A stretch of DNA of 64,000 bases from G963665545 sp963665545 (GTDB lineage Bacteria > Pseudomonadota > Gammaproteobacteria > Xanthomonadales > SZUA-36). The translations under genes and the position numbers were made by a program. Below the pieces are notes generated by a model. That model was not told where the DNA came from and ran no database searches. It saw nothing but the letters and a program-made list of their open reading frames with translations. Where the stretch lies: the NCBI GenBank assembly GCA_963665545.2, contig CAXXKZ010000004.1, positions 62,001 to 126,000 on the forward strand, in the 5' to 3' direction. Every line of letters begins with the position of its first letter. Within the stretch, counting starts at the first letter, position 1. This document shows positions 9,241-18,134 of this stretch, piece by piece.

Positions 9241-10005
9241 ATGACTGCCTCACGGTACTGGACATTTTCAATCGTTTTCTGGGTGATTGCCGCCTTGTTG
9301 ATGTTTGTCAACGCGTTGCGCATTGATCATTGGGACCAGGTATTGATCCGGTTTATATACTTTCCGATACTCGGTGTGCTGTTGACTGCGGCCAAAACAC
9401 TGATTTATCAAAGTGATGCTTTCAGACGGCTGCCGCACTGGGCTGGCATTGTCCTGGTCTTGGTAATGAGTGGCATTGCCGCGGTTATGATCGCCTCGGT
9501 GCTCAACCCCATCACCTACTTGCTGCTTGGACTTGATCTTATTGAACGCCATTACGAACTCATGTCCACGGGCTTGTTATATTTTGGCCTTTTATTCCTG
9601 TTGTGGTCGCTGCTGTTTTTCCAGCTTGATGGCCGTCCATTGCTCGGCCAGCCCGGTCTTCATCGCTCTGACTACATTGGACGTATCGGCGCGGATGATG
9701 GTGGCCAGGTGATTACACTGGCAGTGGAGGACGTCGTCTATATTGCCGCCAGTGGTGATTACGTTGAAATTCACATGGCCGATAAACGCTTCCTGAAAAA
9801 GGAAACGATCGCCAATTTTGAGGCCTTGCTGGACCCGGAATTATTCCGGCGTGTGCATCGATCCACCATGGTCAATGTCCAACGCGTGTCCCGCATCGAG
9901 CCCAAGGGCGGTGGCGCATACGCGCTCATTCTGGCGAATGGGCAGGTGCTCAACTCCAGCCGATCCTACAGGGCTGTGATAAAGGCGCTACAAGCCTCTA
10001 TGTAA
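9241..10005 (+). CDS. Membrane-embedded LytTR-type DNA-binding regulator
   Basis: 254 residues. Four hydrophobic segments occupy about residues 8-125, followed by a cytoplasmic LytTR domain from about 150 with DVVYIAASGDYVEIH, FRRVHRSTMVNVQRV and a C-terminal LNSSRSYRAV. LytTR domains bind imperfect direct repeats in promoters. The usual receiver domain is absent, so the signal is probably sensed in or through the membrane. I chose ATG 9241 over 9181 because the latter overlaps the ABC gene and adds no membrane or regulatory feature. The tight link to the exporter suggests that it controls this pair. Confidence 0.85.
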   Translation: MTASRYWTFSIVFWVIAALLMFVNALRIDHWDQVLIRFIYFPILGVLLTAAKTLIYQSDAFRRLPHWAGIVLVLVMSGIAAVMIASVLNPITYLLLGLDLIERHYELMSTGLLYFGLLFLLWSLLFFQLDGRPLLGQPGLHRSDYIGRIGADDGGQVITLAVEDVVYIAASGDYVEIHMADKRFLKKETIANFEALLDPELFRRVHRSTMVNVQRVSRIEPKGGGAYALILANGQVLNSSRSYRAVIKALQASM

Positions 10006-10080
10006 TTTTCCGCTCGTCGCTTACGAGTAAGCGCAACCGATTTAATGTAAGGTTGCTCATCCCCTGAGGAGAGTGACGCC

Positions 10081-10740
10081 ATGATTGACCTGTACACCTG
10101 GCCCACACCCAACGGTCGCAAGATTTCGGTCATGTTGGAAGAAATCGGCATGGACTACAACGTCATTCCGGTGAACATCGGTCAGTTGGAACAAAAAACA
10201 CCGGAGTTCCTGGCGATGAACGCGAATGGACGGATCCCTGTCATCGTGGATCGCGGCAATAAGGATTTCGTGGTGTTTGAATCAGGTGCGATCCTGATCT
10301 ATCTGGCCAACAGGAGTGGCCAGCTGTTACCGACCGAGGAAAAGGCGCGTTCACGGGTAATTCAATGGCTGATGTTTCAGATGGGTAATCTGGGCCCGAT
10401 GATGGGGCAGGCGAACGTGTTTTACCGTTACTTTCCGGAGAAGATTCAACCCGCCATTGATCGCTACCAGCATGAGGGCCGGCGATTGATGGAAGTACTC
10501 AACAGCCAGCTGACCGAACGCGAATACCTGTGTGATGCCTACAGCATTGCGGACATCGCCAATTGGTGTTGGGCCCGGAGTTATAAGTGGTCGGGTATCG
10601 ATATCAGCGGCCTGGATCATTTGCGGGCCTGGATCGACCGGCTGTATGAGCGTCCGGCTGTCCTGCGCGGTAAAGACGTGCCCGAACCGCCTGCAGAGGC
10701 CAATCTTAAGGACACCGGGCAGAAGATTATCGTCCGCTAG
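10081..10740 (+). CDS. Glutathione S-transferase, YghU/YfcG-like
   Basis: 219 residues. The thioredoxin-like N-terminal domain opens with IDLYTWPTPNGRKISVMLEE, with TPNGRK at the position that contacts glutathione in the YfcG/YghU group; VFESGAILIYLA gives the conserved Glu-Ser of the G-site. The C-terminal helical domain holds YSIADIANWCWA, the N-capping box of the class. Members act as disulfide reductases or conjugating enzymes in the cytoplasm. GAGGAGAG precedes the ATG. The gene is monocistronic and an R2 element begins right after its TAG stop. Confidence 0.92.
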   Translation: MIDLYTWPTPNGRKISVMLEEIGMDYNVIPVNIGQLEQKTPEFLAMNANGRIPVIVDRGNKDFVVFESGAILIYLANRSGQLLPTEEKARSRVIQWLMFQMGNLGPMMGQANVFYRYFPEKIQPAIDRYQHEGRRLMEVLNSQLTEREYLCDAYSIADIANWCWARSYKWSGIDISGLDHLRAWIDRLYERPAVLRGKDVPEPPAEANLKDTGQKIIVR

Positions 10741-10741
10741 C

Positions 10742-11001
10742 GTACTGCATCGCAATTAGTGGCCCTTTCAGCCAGACGCAAAGCGGCTAGCCGATAGGCA
10801 TGTTCCCGCCGGGGTAGCTAGACTACCTCAAGGGTACATAACACAGCGGATGGCCGCTTTGCGCCTGGCCCGCAGGGAGGCCACCTGTGACGGCACTGCT
10901 GCGTTCGACTTCTTGGAAAGGACCAGCCATTCCCTGCGAAGCCCGCCTTGCATTGCAGCCACAGGTGACCTCTGAAAGGGCCATTAATTACGATGCAGTA
11001 C
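10742..11001. mobile_element. R2 element: 260-bp MITE-like structure with terminal inverted repeats
   Basis: The ends, 10742-10771 and 10972-11001, are inverted repeats matching at 28 of 30 positions (GTACTGCATCGYAATTARTG then GCCCTTTCAG). Inside are two further hairpins: arms 10772-10786 and 10854-10868 (14 of 15), and arms around 10875-10893 and 10953-10972 (about 16 of 19). There is no ORF, so it would be a non-autonomous element needing a transposase in trans. As RNA it would fold as a three-way junction, so a non-coding RNA is the alternative. A solo end lies at 2134-2164. Confidence 0.75.
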
Positions 11002-11088
11002 GCTCGATCTTCTTTCAACCCCGGCTTGTTATCCCCCGGTTCATGCCGGACAATACCGCCGGTCGCAAATCAACCTCCGGAGACTGCC

Positions 11089-12216
11089 GTGCCAGCCTTG
11101 TTGCCGCATCCTGATCCTGATGGACTGCTCGAATATTCGGTGGTTTACACCGATCGCTCTCTGAATCACATGTCACGCTCTTTTCAGGCCGTGATGAATG
11201 ATGTTTCCTCCATGCTCAAGAATGTGTACAAGGCCAGGGCGGCGGTGATTGTGCCCGGCAGTGGCACCTATGGCATGGAGGCGGTGGCCAGGCAGATTGC
11301 CACCGGCAAGAAGTGCCTGGTCATCCGCAATGGCTTTTTCAGCTATCGCTGGAGTCAGATCTTTGAAATGGGCAACATTCCGTCAGCGGAAATCGTACTC
11401 AAGGCGCGGCCTCAGGGTGAGGGCCCCCAGCAACCCTGGGCGCCGGCGCCGATCAGCGAAGTTGTGGCTACCATCAAAAGTGAGCAACCTGATCTGGTGT
11501 TTGCGCCCCACGTGGAGACCAGTGCCGGGATGATATTGCCGGACGACTATTTGTGCGCCGTGGCTGCGGCAGTGCACGAGGAGGGTGGCCTGTTCGTACT
11601 CGACTGCATTGCGTCCGGAGCACTGTGGGTGGACATGCAAGCCTGCGGCGTCGATGTCCTGATCAGCGCCCCGCAAAAAGGTTGGACGGCCACATCCTGT
11701 TGCGGCCTGGTCATGCTGGGCCAAACAGCACTGGAACGAATCGAGGATACCCGCAGTAGCAGCTTTGCCTGTGACCTGAAGAAGTGGCTCCAGATCATGT
11801 CCGCCTACGAAGCGGGCGGGCACGCCTATCATGCCACCATGCCGACCGATGGCTTGAGAACCCTGCGCGATGTGATGTCAGAGGCCGGTGATTATGGTTA
11901 TGACCGTCTGAAAGCCGCCCAGGAGGAGCTGGGGTCAAGCGTGAGAACATTGTTGCAGAATCAGGGCGTCGTTCCGCTGGCAGCCGAAGGATTTCAGGCC
12001 CCGGGGGTGGTTGTAAGCTACACCGATAACGTCGACGTTCACAACGGCAAACGCTTTGCCGAAGCCGGCATGCAAATCGCGGCAGGCGTGCCTCTGATGT
12101 GTGACGAGCCCGAGGGCTTTCGCACTTTCCGACTGGGGCTGTTCGGGCTCGATAAGCTCAAGAACGTCGATCGGACGGTGCAGTTGTTGGCCAAGGCGCT
12201 GCAGAAGGTCATTTAA
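11089..12216 (+). CDS. Class V aminotransferase (alanine-glyoxylate/serine-pyruvate type)
   Basis: 375 residues from a GTG at 11089, preceded by CTCCGGAG. The frame is open back to 10993, but that part lies in the R2 element. PGSGTYGMEAVARQIA is the PLP-phosphate region, DCIASGALWVDM carries the ring-binding Asp, and Lys197 in SAPQKGWT is the Schiff-base lysine. FRTFRLGLFGLDKL near the end carries the substrate-carboxylate arginine region of AGXT-like enzymes. They transfer amino groups between alanine or serine and glyoxylate or pyruvate. The exact pair cannot be told from sequence. The TAA stop is fused to an R1 repeat. Confidence 0.88.
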   Translation: MPALLPHPDPDGLLEYSVVYTDRSLNHMSRSFQAVMNDVSSMLKNVYKARAAVIVPGSGTYGMEAVARQIATGKKCLVIRNGFFSYRWSQIFEMGNIPSAEIVLKARPQGEGPQQPWAPAPISEVVATIKSEQPDLVFAPHVETSAGMILPDDYLCAVAAAVHEEGGLFVLDCIASGALWVDMQACGVDVLISAPQKGWTATSCCGLVMLGQTALERIEDTRSSSFACDLKKWLQIMSAYEAGGHAYHATMPTDGLRTLRDVMSEAGDYGYDRLKAAQEELGSSVRTLLQNQGVVPLAAEGFQAPGVVVSYTDNVDVHNGKRFAEAGMQIAAGVPLMCDEPEGFRTFRLGLFGLDKLKNVDRTVQLLAKALQKVI

Positions 12217-12365
12217 GGAGTCTCGCTTCCCTCGGCAAAGCTTCCGCTCCTGCTCAAGCCCCTCGACTACATCCTTGTAGTCGACTGCTCCCTGCGTTGC
12301 TCTACCTCCTGCCTCCCTGCAGTCGTGCTCCCGCCTTCGGCTCCGAAGCGCCCACCTGCTGGTAC
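12214..12365 (+). repeat. R1 structured repeat, copy b (variant)
   Basis: It begins TAAGGAGTCTCGCTTCCC, with the TAA serving as stop of the aminotransferase gene. It shares a CTGCTCCCTGCGTTGCTCTA module with copy a and the CTCCCGCCTTCGGC core with all copies, and contains its own hairpin CGACTACATCCTTGTAGTCG. The right half seen in copies c, d and e is missing, so this copy is truncated or a different module combination. Confidence 0.75.
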
Positions 12366-12430
12366 AGGGGCCCAGTTCAGTGGTCGAAATTGGACACTTG
12401 TTGTGTGCGGAGTCATGTTAGGGTCGGTCA

Positions 12431-13729
12431 ATGAAACTGATCGACGTCGCGTCCTCTGTACTGCTCTTTGCGGTTTGGCTGCCGACGCTGAATTGTTCTG
12501 AATTGCCGGGTGCCGCGGAGACGCCAGAAAATGTACGTGAGCACCTGTCCCGCTTGCCTGCCGACGACGTCTGGTGGTCGGTCACGGGCGAAGACATGCG
12601 TTGGAACAACCTCAATCTCCAAAGGATTTCTCCAACGGCCGCGGTGCATCGTGGGGGGTCGGTTAGCGAACTTGCGATACAACTGAATCCGGCGATCGCC
12701 AGTCACGCGGTGGATACGCCAGTAGGACCGATGCCGTTTGTGAAATTTCTCGACAGTAAGCACTCGACCTCGATGGGCGTTGTGGTGGTCCACCGGGGCA
12801 AAATTGTATTTGAACACTATGCCCGCATGGAGTCCTGGCAACAGCCCATCATGTGGTCGGTCAGCAAGGTGCTGGTGTCGGCCGTGGTCGGCATCCTCGA
12901 AGCGCGGGGCCGCATCGACATTGACCGGCCGATTGAAAGCTACATTCCAGAAATGTCGACATCGAGCTACGCCGGCACGACCATCAGAAATCTCCTCGAC
13001 ATGGCCACCGGGCTGGATTGTTCAGAAGAATATTACGACCGCACAAGCTGCTTCAACCTGTTGATGCAGGCCATGGGTGAAACCTGGTGGGATGAAAATT
13101 CACCTGACAATCCGTACACCTACCTGGCCAACCTCAAGCTGCCGCGCTTCGCCGAACAGGGTACTTCATATGAATACGGCAGCATCAATACCGACATTCT
13201 CGGTTGGCTGGTCGAAAGCGTTACGGGTATGCCCTTCCAGGACGTGCTGAGCGAGGAAATCTGGAGCCGGGCCGGGATGGAAAACGATGCGGCTTATGTG
13301 GCCCCAAGATTTGGTGTGCCGCATTGGGACGGCGGCTTCTTCGCCAGGATGCGCGATATGGTCCGCTTCGGCATATTGTTCACGCCCAGTTACCACGTCG
13401 TGTCGCATGAGAGAATTATTTCCGAGGCCTATGTGGGCAGATTGCTGTCTGAGGGTCGACCGAACCTGTTGGCGCACCCCCGCAGGCCCGGCTGGGAGCG
13501 CTGGACCCACGATGCGGATCAGGTGCTGCATAATGTTTTCCAATGGGACCTGGTGTGGAAAAACGGCGATATCTATAAAGGCGGGTGGGCCGGGCAGGGG
13601 CTGTTGATCAATCCGGCCAAGGACCTTGTCGCCGTGTATACCGGTTACTTCAAAGACGACGAACACAGCGAGTCGTCTGTGCTGCCGCGCCTGCGCGAAG
13701 TGCTCAATCAGGTTTACGCACCTGAGTGA
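12431..13729 (+). CDS. Serine hydrolase, beta-lactamase fold, probably exported
   Basis: 432 residues. The N-terminus (MKLIDVASSVLLFAVWLP) looks like a signal peptide. The SxxK motif is SVSK at Ser143/Lys146 within MWSVSKVLVSAVVG. The family's second motif lies in YEYGSINTDILGWL, and GGWAGQG near 395 replaces KTG, a pattern seen in 6-aminohexanoate-dimer-hydrolase-like (NylB/EstB) proteins. Those hydrolyse amides or esters in the periplasm, but homologs vary widely and the substrate here is unknown. Gene order gives no further clue: it lies alone between R1 copy b and the convergent DUF2277 gene. Confidence 0.85.
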   Translation: MKLIDVASSVLLFAVWLPTLNCSELPGAAETPENVREHLSRLPADDVWWSVTGEDMRWNNLNLQRISPTAAVHRGGSVSELAIQLNPAIASHAVDTPVGPMPFVKFLDSKHSTSMGVVVVHRGKIVFEHYARMESWQQPIMWSVSKVLVSAVVGILEARGRIDIDRPIESYIPEMSTSSYAGTTIRNLLDMATGLDCSEEYYDRTSCFNLLMQAMGETWWDENSPDNPYTYLANLKLPRFAEQGTSYEYGSINTDILGWLVESVTGMPFQDVLSEEIWSRAGMENDAAYVAPRFGVPHWDGGFFARMRDMVRFGILFTPSYHVVSHERIISEAYVGRLLSEGRPNLLAHPRRPGWERWTHDADQVLHNVFQWDLVWKNGDIYKGGWAGQGLLINPAKDLVAVYTGYFKDDEHSESSVLPRLREVLNQVYAPE

Positions 13730-13735
13730 TCTGCA

Positions 13736-13759
13736 GCTGTGGCCTGCAGGGCCTACAGC
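13736..13759. terminator. Possible bidirectional hairpin between convergent genes
   Basis: GCTGTGGCC and GGCCTACAGC can pair across a TGCAG loop with one bulged base. The hairpin lies 7 bp after the hydrolase stop and 13 bp before the DUF2277 stop. No T-run follows, so termination would be weak or factor-assisted. Confidence 0.35.
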
Positions 13760-13771
13760 AGCGATCGAGGC

Positions 13772-14050
13772 TCACACCACCGCAGTCCCAAATCTCTTTG
13801 CCACCCTTGCGCGTGCCTTCTGTGCCTCGATCTCTCGATCTCTCGGGGGCGCCGAAGTGACCAGCGAGTCGAGTAATTCATGCACGATCTCAGTCACCTT
13901 ATCGATGGCCTGTTCGAATGAGGCTTCGTTGACCTTGGAAGGCCGTGTTGATCCGCTGAGCTTGCGCACGAATTGAATTGCAGATGCGCGAATCTCATCG
14001 TCGGTCGCGGGTGGTTCAAAATTAAACAGTGTCTTGATGTTTCTGCACAT
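13772..14050 (-). CDS. DUF2277 family protein
   Basis: 92 residues from ATG 14050, giving the family's characteristic opening MCRNIKTLFNFEPPATDDEI and conserved FVRKLSG and SLVTSAPPRDRE blocks. An AGGA lies upstream; a longer frame to 14116 adds residues not seen in the family. DUF2277 proteins are small, cytosolic and of unknown function. The gene faces away from the adjacent flavin monooxygenase gene, sharing a 105-bp divergent promoter region. Confidence 0.92.
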   Translation of the reverse strand: MCRNIKTLFNFEPPATDDEIRASAIQFVRKLSGSTRPSKVNEASFEQAIDKVTEIVHELLDSLVTSAPPRDREIEAQKARARVAKRFGTAVV

Positions 14051-14155
14051 GATGTGTCCTGAGAATTCATTGATGTTGCCGGGCGCCCGATTATAGCCTC
14101 CGATTGTAGCTTTCAATCATAGCCTGGGGGGCAGTGGACGCATTACAATTAGCCC

Positions 14156-15658
14156 ATGAATGCAACAGCTGCTGCGCATCGCATTGCGCCCCCCGCCGAG
14201 GGGGTGGTCACGCATTGGGATGTCATCGTCATTGGGGCGGGCATTTCCGGTATTTCTTCAGCCTATCATCTGAAAAAATACTGCCCCGATAAGTCGTTCA
14301 TCATTCTCGAATCCCGCAAGCAGTTGGGTGGTACGTGGGATTTATTCCGCTACCCGGGAGTTCGCTCGGATTCGGATATGCTCACGCTGGGTTTTTCGTT
14401 CAAGCCATGGATGGACGCCAAGACCATTGCTGACGGCGATCGCATCAGGGCATACTTGGAGGAGACCACGCAGGAATACGCCATCGCCGAGAAAATTCGC
14501 TATGGCTGCCGCGTCAGACGAGCAAGTTGGCGCAGTGACGCTGCGCGTTGGTGCGTGGAAGCTGAGCGTGGTGCTGATGGGCAACAAGAAAAATTAAGTT
14601 GTAATTTCCTGCACATATGTGCGGGTTATTACAATTATGATGAAGGTTACAGTCCGGTCTTCAAGGGTGCTGAATCGTTCTGGGGCCGCATCGTCCACCC
14701 ACAACACTGGCCGCAGGATCTGGATTATGACGATCAACTGGTGGTTGTCATCGGCAGTGGCGCCACGGCCGTCACCCTGGTGCCGGCGATGGCGGAACGT
14801 GCTGCGCATGTGACCATGTTACAAAGGTCGCCGAGCTACATCGTGTCTTTACCTGCCGAAGACCGGGCCGGGAATTTCTTCAGAAACTGGCTGCCGGGCC
14901 GGATAGGTTGGTGGTTGGTGCGGTGGCGCAATATTCTTTACCAGATGATGATATTCCGGCGCGCCAGGCGCCAACCCGAGAAATTCAAGCAGGCAATCCT
15001 GAATAAGGCGCAGAAGGAATTGGGCAGCGATTACGACGTGGCCACCCACCTCACGCCCGATTATGACCCATGGACTCAGCGGCTGTGCCTGGTGCCTGAT
15101 GCCGATCTGTTTGAGGCCATTCGCGAGGGCAAGGCAGAGATTGTCACGGATCATATTGATACATTCACAAAGCAGGGAATTCGGCTCAAGTCCGGAAAAG
15201 AGCTGGAAGCCGACCTGATCATTACGGCCACCGGACTGAAATTGCAGTTCCTGGGCGGTGTGGAAGTGATTGTCGACGGAATATCGGTTGTGCCCGGGAA
15301 AACCCTGACCTACAAGGGCATGATGGTCAGTGATGTACCCAATCTGGTGTTTTCCATGGGCTATATCAACGCATCCTGGACGCTGCGTGCGGACTTGACC
15401 TGCGCCTATGTATGCCGTTTGCTCAATCACATGGCGCGACACAAGCACATCTCCTGTGTACCGCGCTACCAGGACCCGGGTGGGGACACCGACCCCTATC
15501 TGGACTTTTCATCCGGATATATTCAAAGATCTTTGCACGAAATGCCACGCCAGGGGCGACGCAAACCCTGGCGGCTGGATCAGAATTACCTGGTCGATAT
15601 GCGCAGCCTGCGCTTTGGCCGCGTGGATGATGGTGTGATGGAATTCACAGCCAAGTGA
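14156..15658 (+). CDS. Flavin-containing monooxygenase, Baeyer-Villiger type
   Basis: 500 residues. GAGISG (27-32) binds FAD, and GTWDLFRYPGVRSDSD carries the conserved GTW-YPG stretch of class B monooxygenases. FKGAESFWGRIVHPQHWP (about 168-185) is the Baeyer-Villiger fingerprint FxGxxxHxxxW in the longer form found in many FMO-like paralogs. IGSGATAVTLVP is the NADPH site. These cytosolic enzymes insert oxygen next to ketones or oxidise soft heteroatoms using NADPH and O2. No obvious pathway neighbours are present, so the substrate is open. The ATG lacks a strong ribosome-binding site. Confidence 0.88.
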   Translation: MNATAAAHRIAPPAEGVVTHWDVIVIGAGISGISSAYHLKKYCPDKSFIILESRKQLGGTWDLFRYPGVRSDSDMLTLGFSFKPWMDAKTIADGDRIRAYLEETTQEYAIAEKIRYGCRVRRASWRSDAARWCVEAERGADGQQEKLSCNFLHICAGYYNYDEGYSPVFKGAESFWGRIVHPQHWPQDLDYDDQLVVVIGSGATAVTLVPAMAERAAHVTMLQRSPSYIVSLPAEDRAGNFFRNWLPGRIGWWLVRWRNILYQMMIFRRARRQPEKFKQAILNKAQKELGSDYDVATHLTPDYDPWTQRLCLVPDADLFEAIREGKAEIVTDHIDTFTKQGIRLKSGKELEADLIITATGLKLQFLGGVEVIVDGISVVPGKTLTYKGMMVSDVPNLVFSMGYINASWTLRADLTCAYVCRLLNHMARHKHISCVPRYQDPGGDTDPYLDFSSGYIQRSLHEMPRQGRRKPWRLDQNYLVDMRSLRFGRVDDGVMEFTAK

Positions 15659-15671
15659 CCACCAGAGGAGG

Positions 15672-16265
15672 TCAGGGAAATAACTTCTTTACTGCCCAGG
15701 CCCCATCGTCACTGCGTGTGTAGTATGTGCGCTTGTGGAGCCGAAAGGTGCCTTGCTCCCAAAATTCCATTCTCGCCGGCACCAGCCGGTAGCCGGACCA
15801 GAATTCTGGCCGCGGCACCTTACCAAGACCAAACTTCAAGCCATAACGGGCGACGCGTTTTTCCAGCTCCAGCCATTGTTTCAACTCACGCGACTGTTTC
15901 GAAGCCCAGGCGCCAATTTGTGAATCGCGGGGCCGGCTGGCGAAATAGGCATCGGCTTCCTCATCACTGACTTGTTGAACCGGCCCGTCGATACGAATCT
16001 GCCGCTTGAGCGACTTCCAATGAAAACCCAGCGACGCGTGGCAATTTTGCCTGAGCTGGATGGCCTTGTCGCTGTTGAGGTTGGTATAAAAAACGAAGCC
16101 GTTGCGGTCAAAGCCCTTCAAAAGCACCATGCGCACCTGGGGTGCCATGTCTTGACCCGTGGTCGCCAGTGACATTGCTTCGGGCAGGCTGGGCTCGCTA
16201 TGTTTTGCAATCTCGAACCATTTGGCGAAGCGCTCGATTGGATCCATATTTGTAGTGGCCATCAT
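15672..16265 (-). CDS. pdxH: Pyridoxamine/pyridoxine 5'-phosphate oxidase
   Basis: 197 residues, a little shorter than the E. coli enzyme. MSLATTGQDMAPQVRMVLLK, GFVFYTNLNSDKA, the Arg-rich FHWKSLKRQIRIDGPVQ and the C-terminal FWEQGTFRLHKR block are the FMN and substrate sites of PdxH. It oxidises PNP or PMP to pyridoxal phosphate. The final KKLFP replaces the usual ERLYP/LAP ending but keeps the pattern. Several candidate ATGs (16265, 16262, 16247) occur and I keep the longest. It follows the convergent monooxygenase gene with only 13 bp between stops. Confidence 0.92.
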   Translation of the reverse strand: MMATTNMDPIERFAKWFEIAKHSEPSLPEAMSLATTGQDMAPQVRMVLLKGFDRNGFVFYTNLNSDKAIQLRQNCHASLGFHWKSLKRQIRIDGPVQQVSDEEADAYFASRPRDSQIGAWASKQSRELKQWLELEKRVARYGLKFGLGKVPRPEFWSGYRLVPARMEFWEQGTFRLHKRTYYTRSDDGAWAVKKLFP

Positions 16266-16364
16266 CCCGCCAGTTTCAACAGTCTCACCAACCCGTTACA
16301 TTGGCGCTGCGTGTTGCAGTCTCAACCTTTGATCAACCGATTGGCCGCCAATCTCCCGGAATCC

Positions 16365-18029
16365 CTAACCTGGATCAATGCAAATCAATTCTTCCATGCC
16401 GCCCTCGACTGCCAGAGGCGCGGCCGCCATGCTGCTCGCTGCACAGACCTTGCCGTCAGGAGTAAATATCATATCGCGAAGGAATATGCCACGAGTGGGC
16501 AGGGGGTAGGCAATGAATCGCGCCTCAGCGGGGATGAAGCGGAAGGCGCGGTCAGACATATTGGCGGTAATCCACACATCCTGGGTGTGGGGATGAATAC
16601 CCAGCGCGTAGGGTGTTTCGATTTCGCCCGGCGACAGTGTTGGCATGCGAATTCTGGTGAATTCCATCGTGCGGGTGTCGAGTTTGACGAGGTAACCGTC
16701 GCCAAAGGACGGAATCCACAATGTCCCGTCTTTGGCGAACATCATCCGTCTGGGACCGATCGTCGGCGGCTCAAATTCCTCAATTTTCAGCGAGTGCGGA
16801 TCGATGCGCCCGATCCGATTGGCCATTAGCCTGCTGTACCAGATGCTGCCGTCACGGGGATGCACATCGATTCCGTACGGCAAATACAACGGAAGATCAG
16901 GCCGGTCCGAGGTTGTCGGCAGGTCAATTCGAATCATCTCGCCGCTGGATGGGTTAAATCTTGCGACCTAGTTCGACATGGCGACGGTAAACCAGACCAG
17001 GCCACTCTTGTCGAAGCGCAGAGTATGCGGATACATGGCCTTGCCACCCACATCGTGGCCCACGTAGGATCGTGTGACAGGGTCAAACACACCAATCTGC
17101 CCGCTGACCGTATCGGTGGTGTAGAGCCGACCGTCGGGTCCTTCCTGCAGGCTGTGCGGACCGCGGCTGACGGACAGGCCGAGGGGGTTGGCAATGCCCA
17201 TGACGCTGAGGAATTTACCGCCAATCGGAATGCCGCCGTTGGGAATTTTAAATTCTTCGGTGACATTGGTAACCGGGTCGGTGATGTAAATCAAATCCAA
17301 CCCCTGGTCGACCGTATAGAACTTGCCGTCCCTGGAATGGTGCACCACATCGTGGGCAATCACGCCGCGGGGCAATTTCCACTGGGTGATCCGGGCGGAA
17401 AATATTTCCGGGTCGATGTGTTGGACCTGCTTGATCTGAGGGGCAGTACCATCAAAGCCATGGCCCAGGATTTTGACATACGCTGCGGTCCAGTCCTCAT
17501 CGTTGATGCCCCAATAGCCCAGCATGCGACTGACAATTTGCGTCCACTGCGCCTCACTGCGGGGCGTGCGGGTATATCCATTCCCCAGTTGATGGCAGGT
17601 CAGGCACTCGATGCGAAAGAATCCCTCGGCCACGGGGTCGGCAAAATTCAATTTGGATAGGTGTGCACTGGCGGTCAGGTAAGCACCCGGCTCTCGGGAG
17701 TTTGCCTGACGGCGTAACTCCAATGCCAGACCGGTCACATTCCCGGCGGCAAGTTCCACAGGGGTGGTGTTGTCCGCAAAATTGAGTCTGCGGGCACGCA
17801 AACTCGCAGCGCTCTGTTGGCTGGTGACGAGATGAAATTCACCCTTGGCGTTGGAATAGACCGTTTCGGCGTAGAGACCGTCGGCGCCAGTGAGCGTGAG
17901 CATGACGCCCTCAATGGTCTGTCCCTGGTCGTCATAAACCACACCTTTGATGGCGGCCGCGGCAGAGAATTTGGGCCACAGGCTTGCGCACAACACGATA
18001 AGCATAAGAGGAAATTTTTGCCAGGCCAT
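16365..18029 (-). pseudogene. Vgb-like beta-propeller protein with carboxypeptidase-regulatory and CxxCH modules, interrupted by TAG
   Basis: From ATG 18029 (GGAGAAGGGA upstream) the protein has a signal peptide (MAWQKFPLMLIVLCASLWPK), a carboxypeptidase-regulatory-like beta-sandwich (IKGVVYDDQGQTIEGVMLTL), a single haem-attachment motif CLTCH, then virginiamycin-B-lyase-like propeller repeats (GPHSLQEGPDGRLYTTD, YPHTLRFDKSGLVWFT). A TAG at 16970-16968 stops it at VAMSN. The same frame then resumes VARFNPSSGEMIRIDLP and completes the propeller to 16365. A CAG-to-TAG change would explain it. Intact homologs are periplasmic proteins seen in oxidative or dehydrogenase contexts; function unproven. 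The CxxCH suggests a c-type cytochrome module. Confidence 0.8.
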
Positions 18030-18134
18030 TGTTCCCTTCTCCATCATTGAACCGTACCTGGCATTGCTGCAAGACAGTCTGCGCCAGACACCCTATGATG
18101 ACATGGAAACCATCTGTAAATAGGGAGTACGGTC

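Noticed and set aside
2195..13729. True antibiotic beta-lactamases
   Set aside because: The three SxxK enzymes (2195, 12431, 36700) have HGG, GGWAGQ or HTGG in place of KTG and belong to the broad esterase/peptidase relatives of class C.
16200..17660. Plus-strand ORFs of 209 and 266 codons
   Set aside because: They are antisense to the Vgb-like gene and lack ribosome-binding sites and any recognisable domain.
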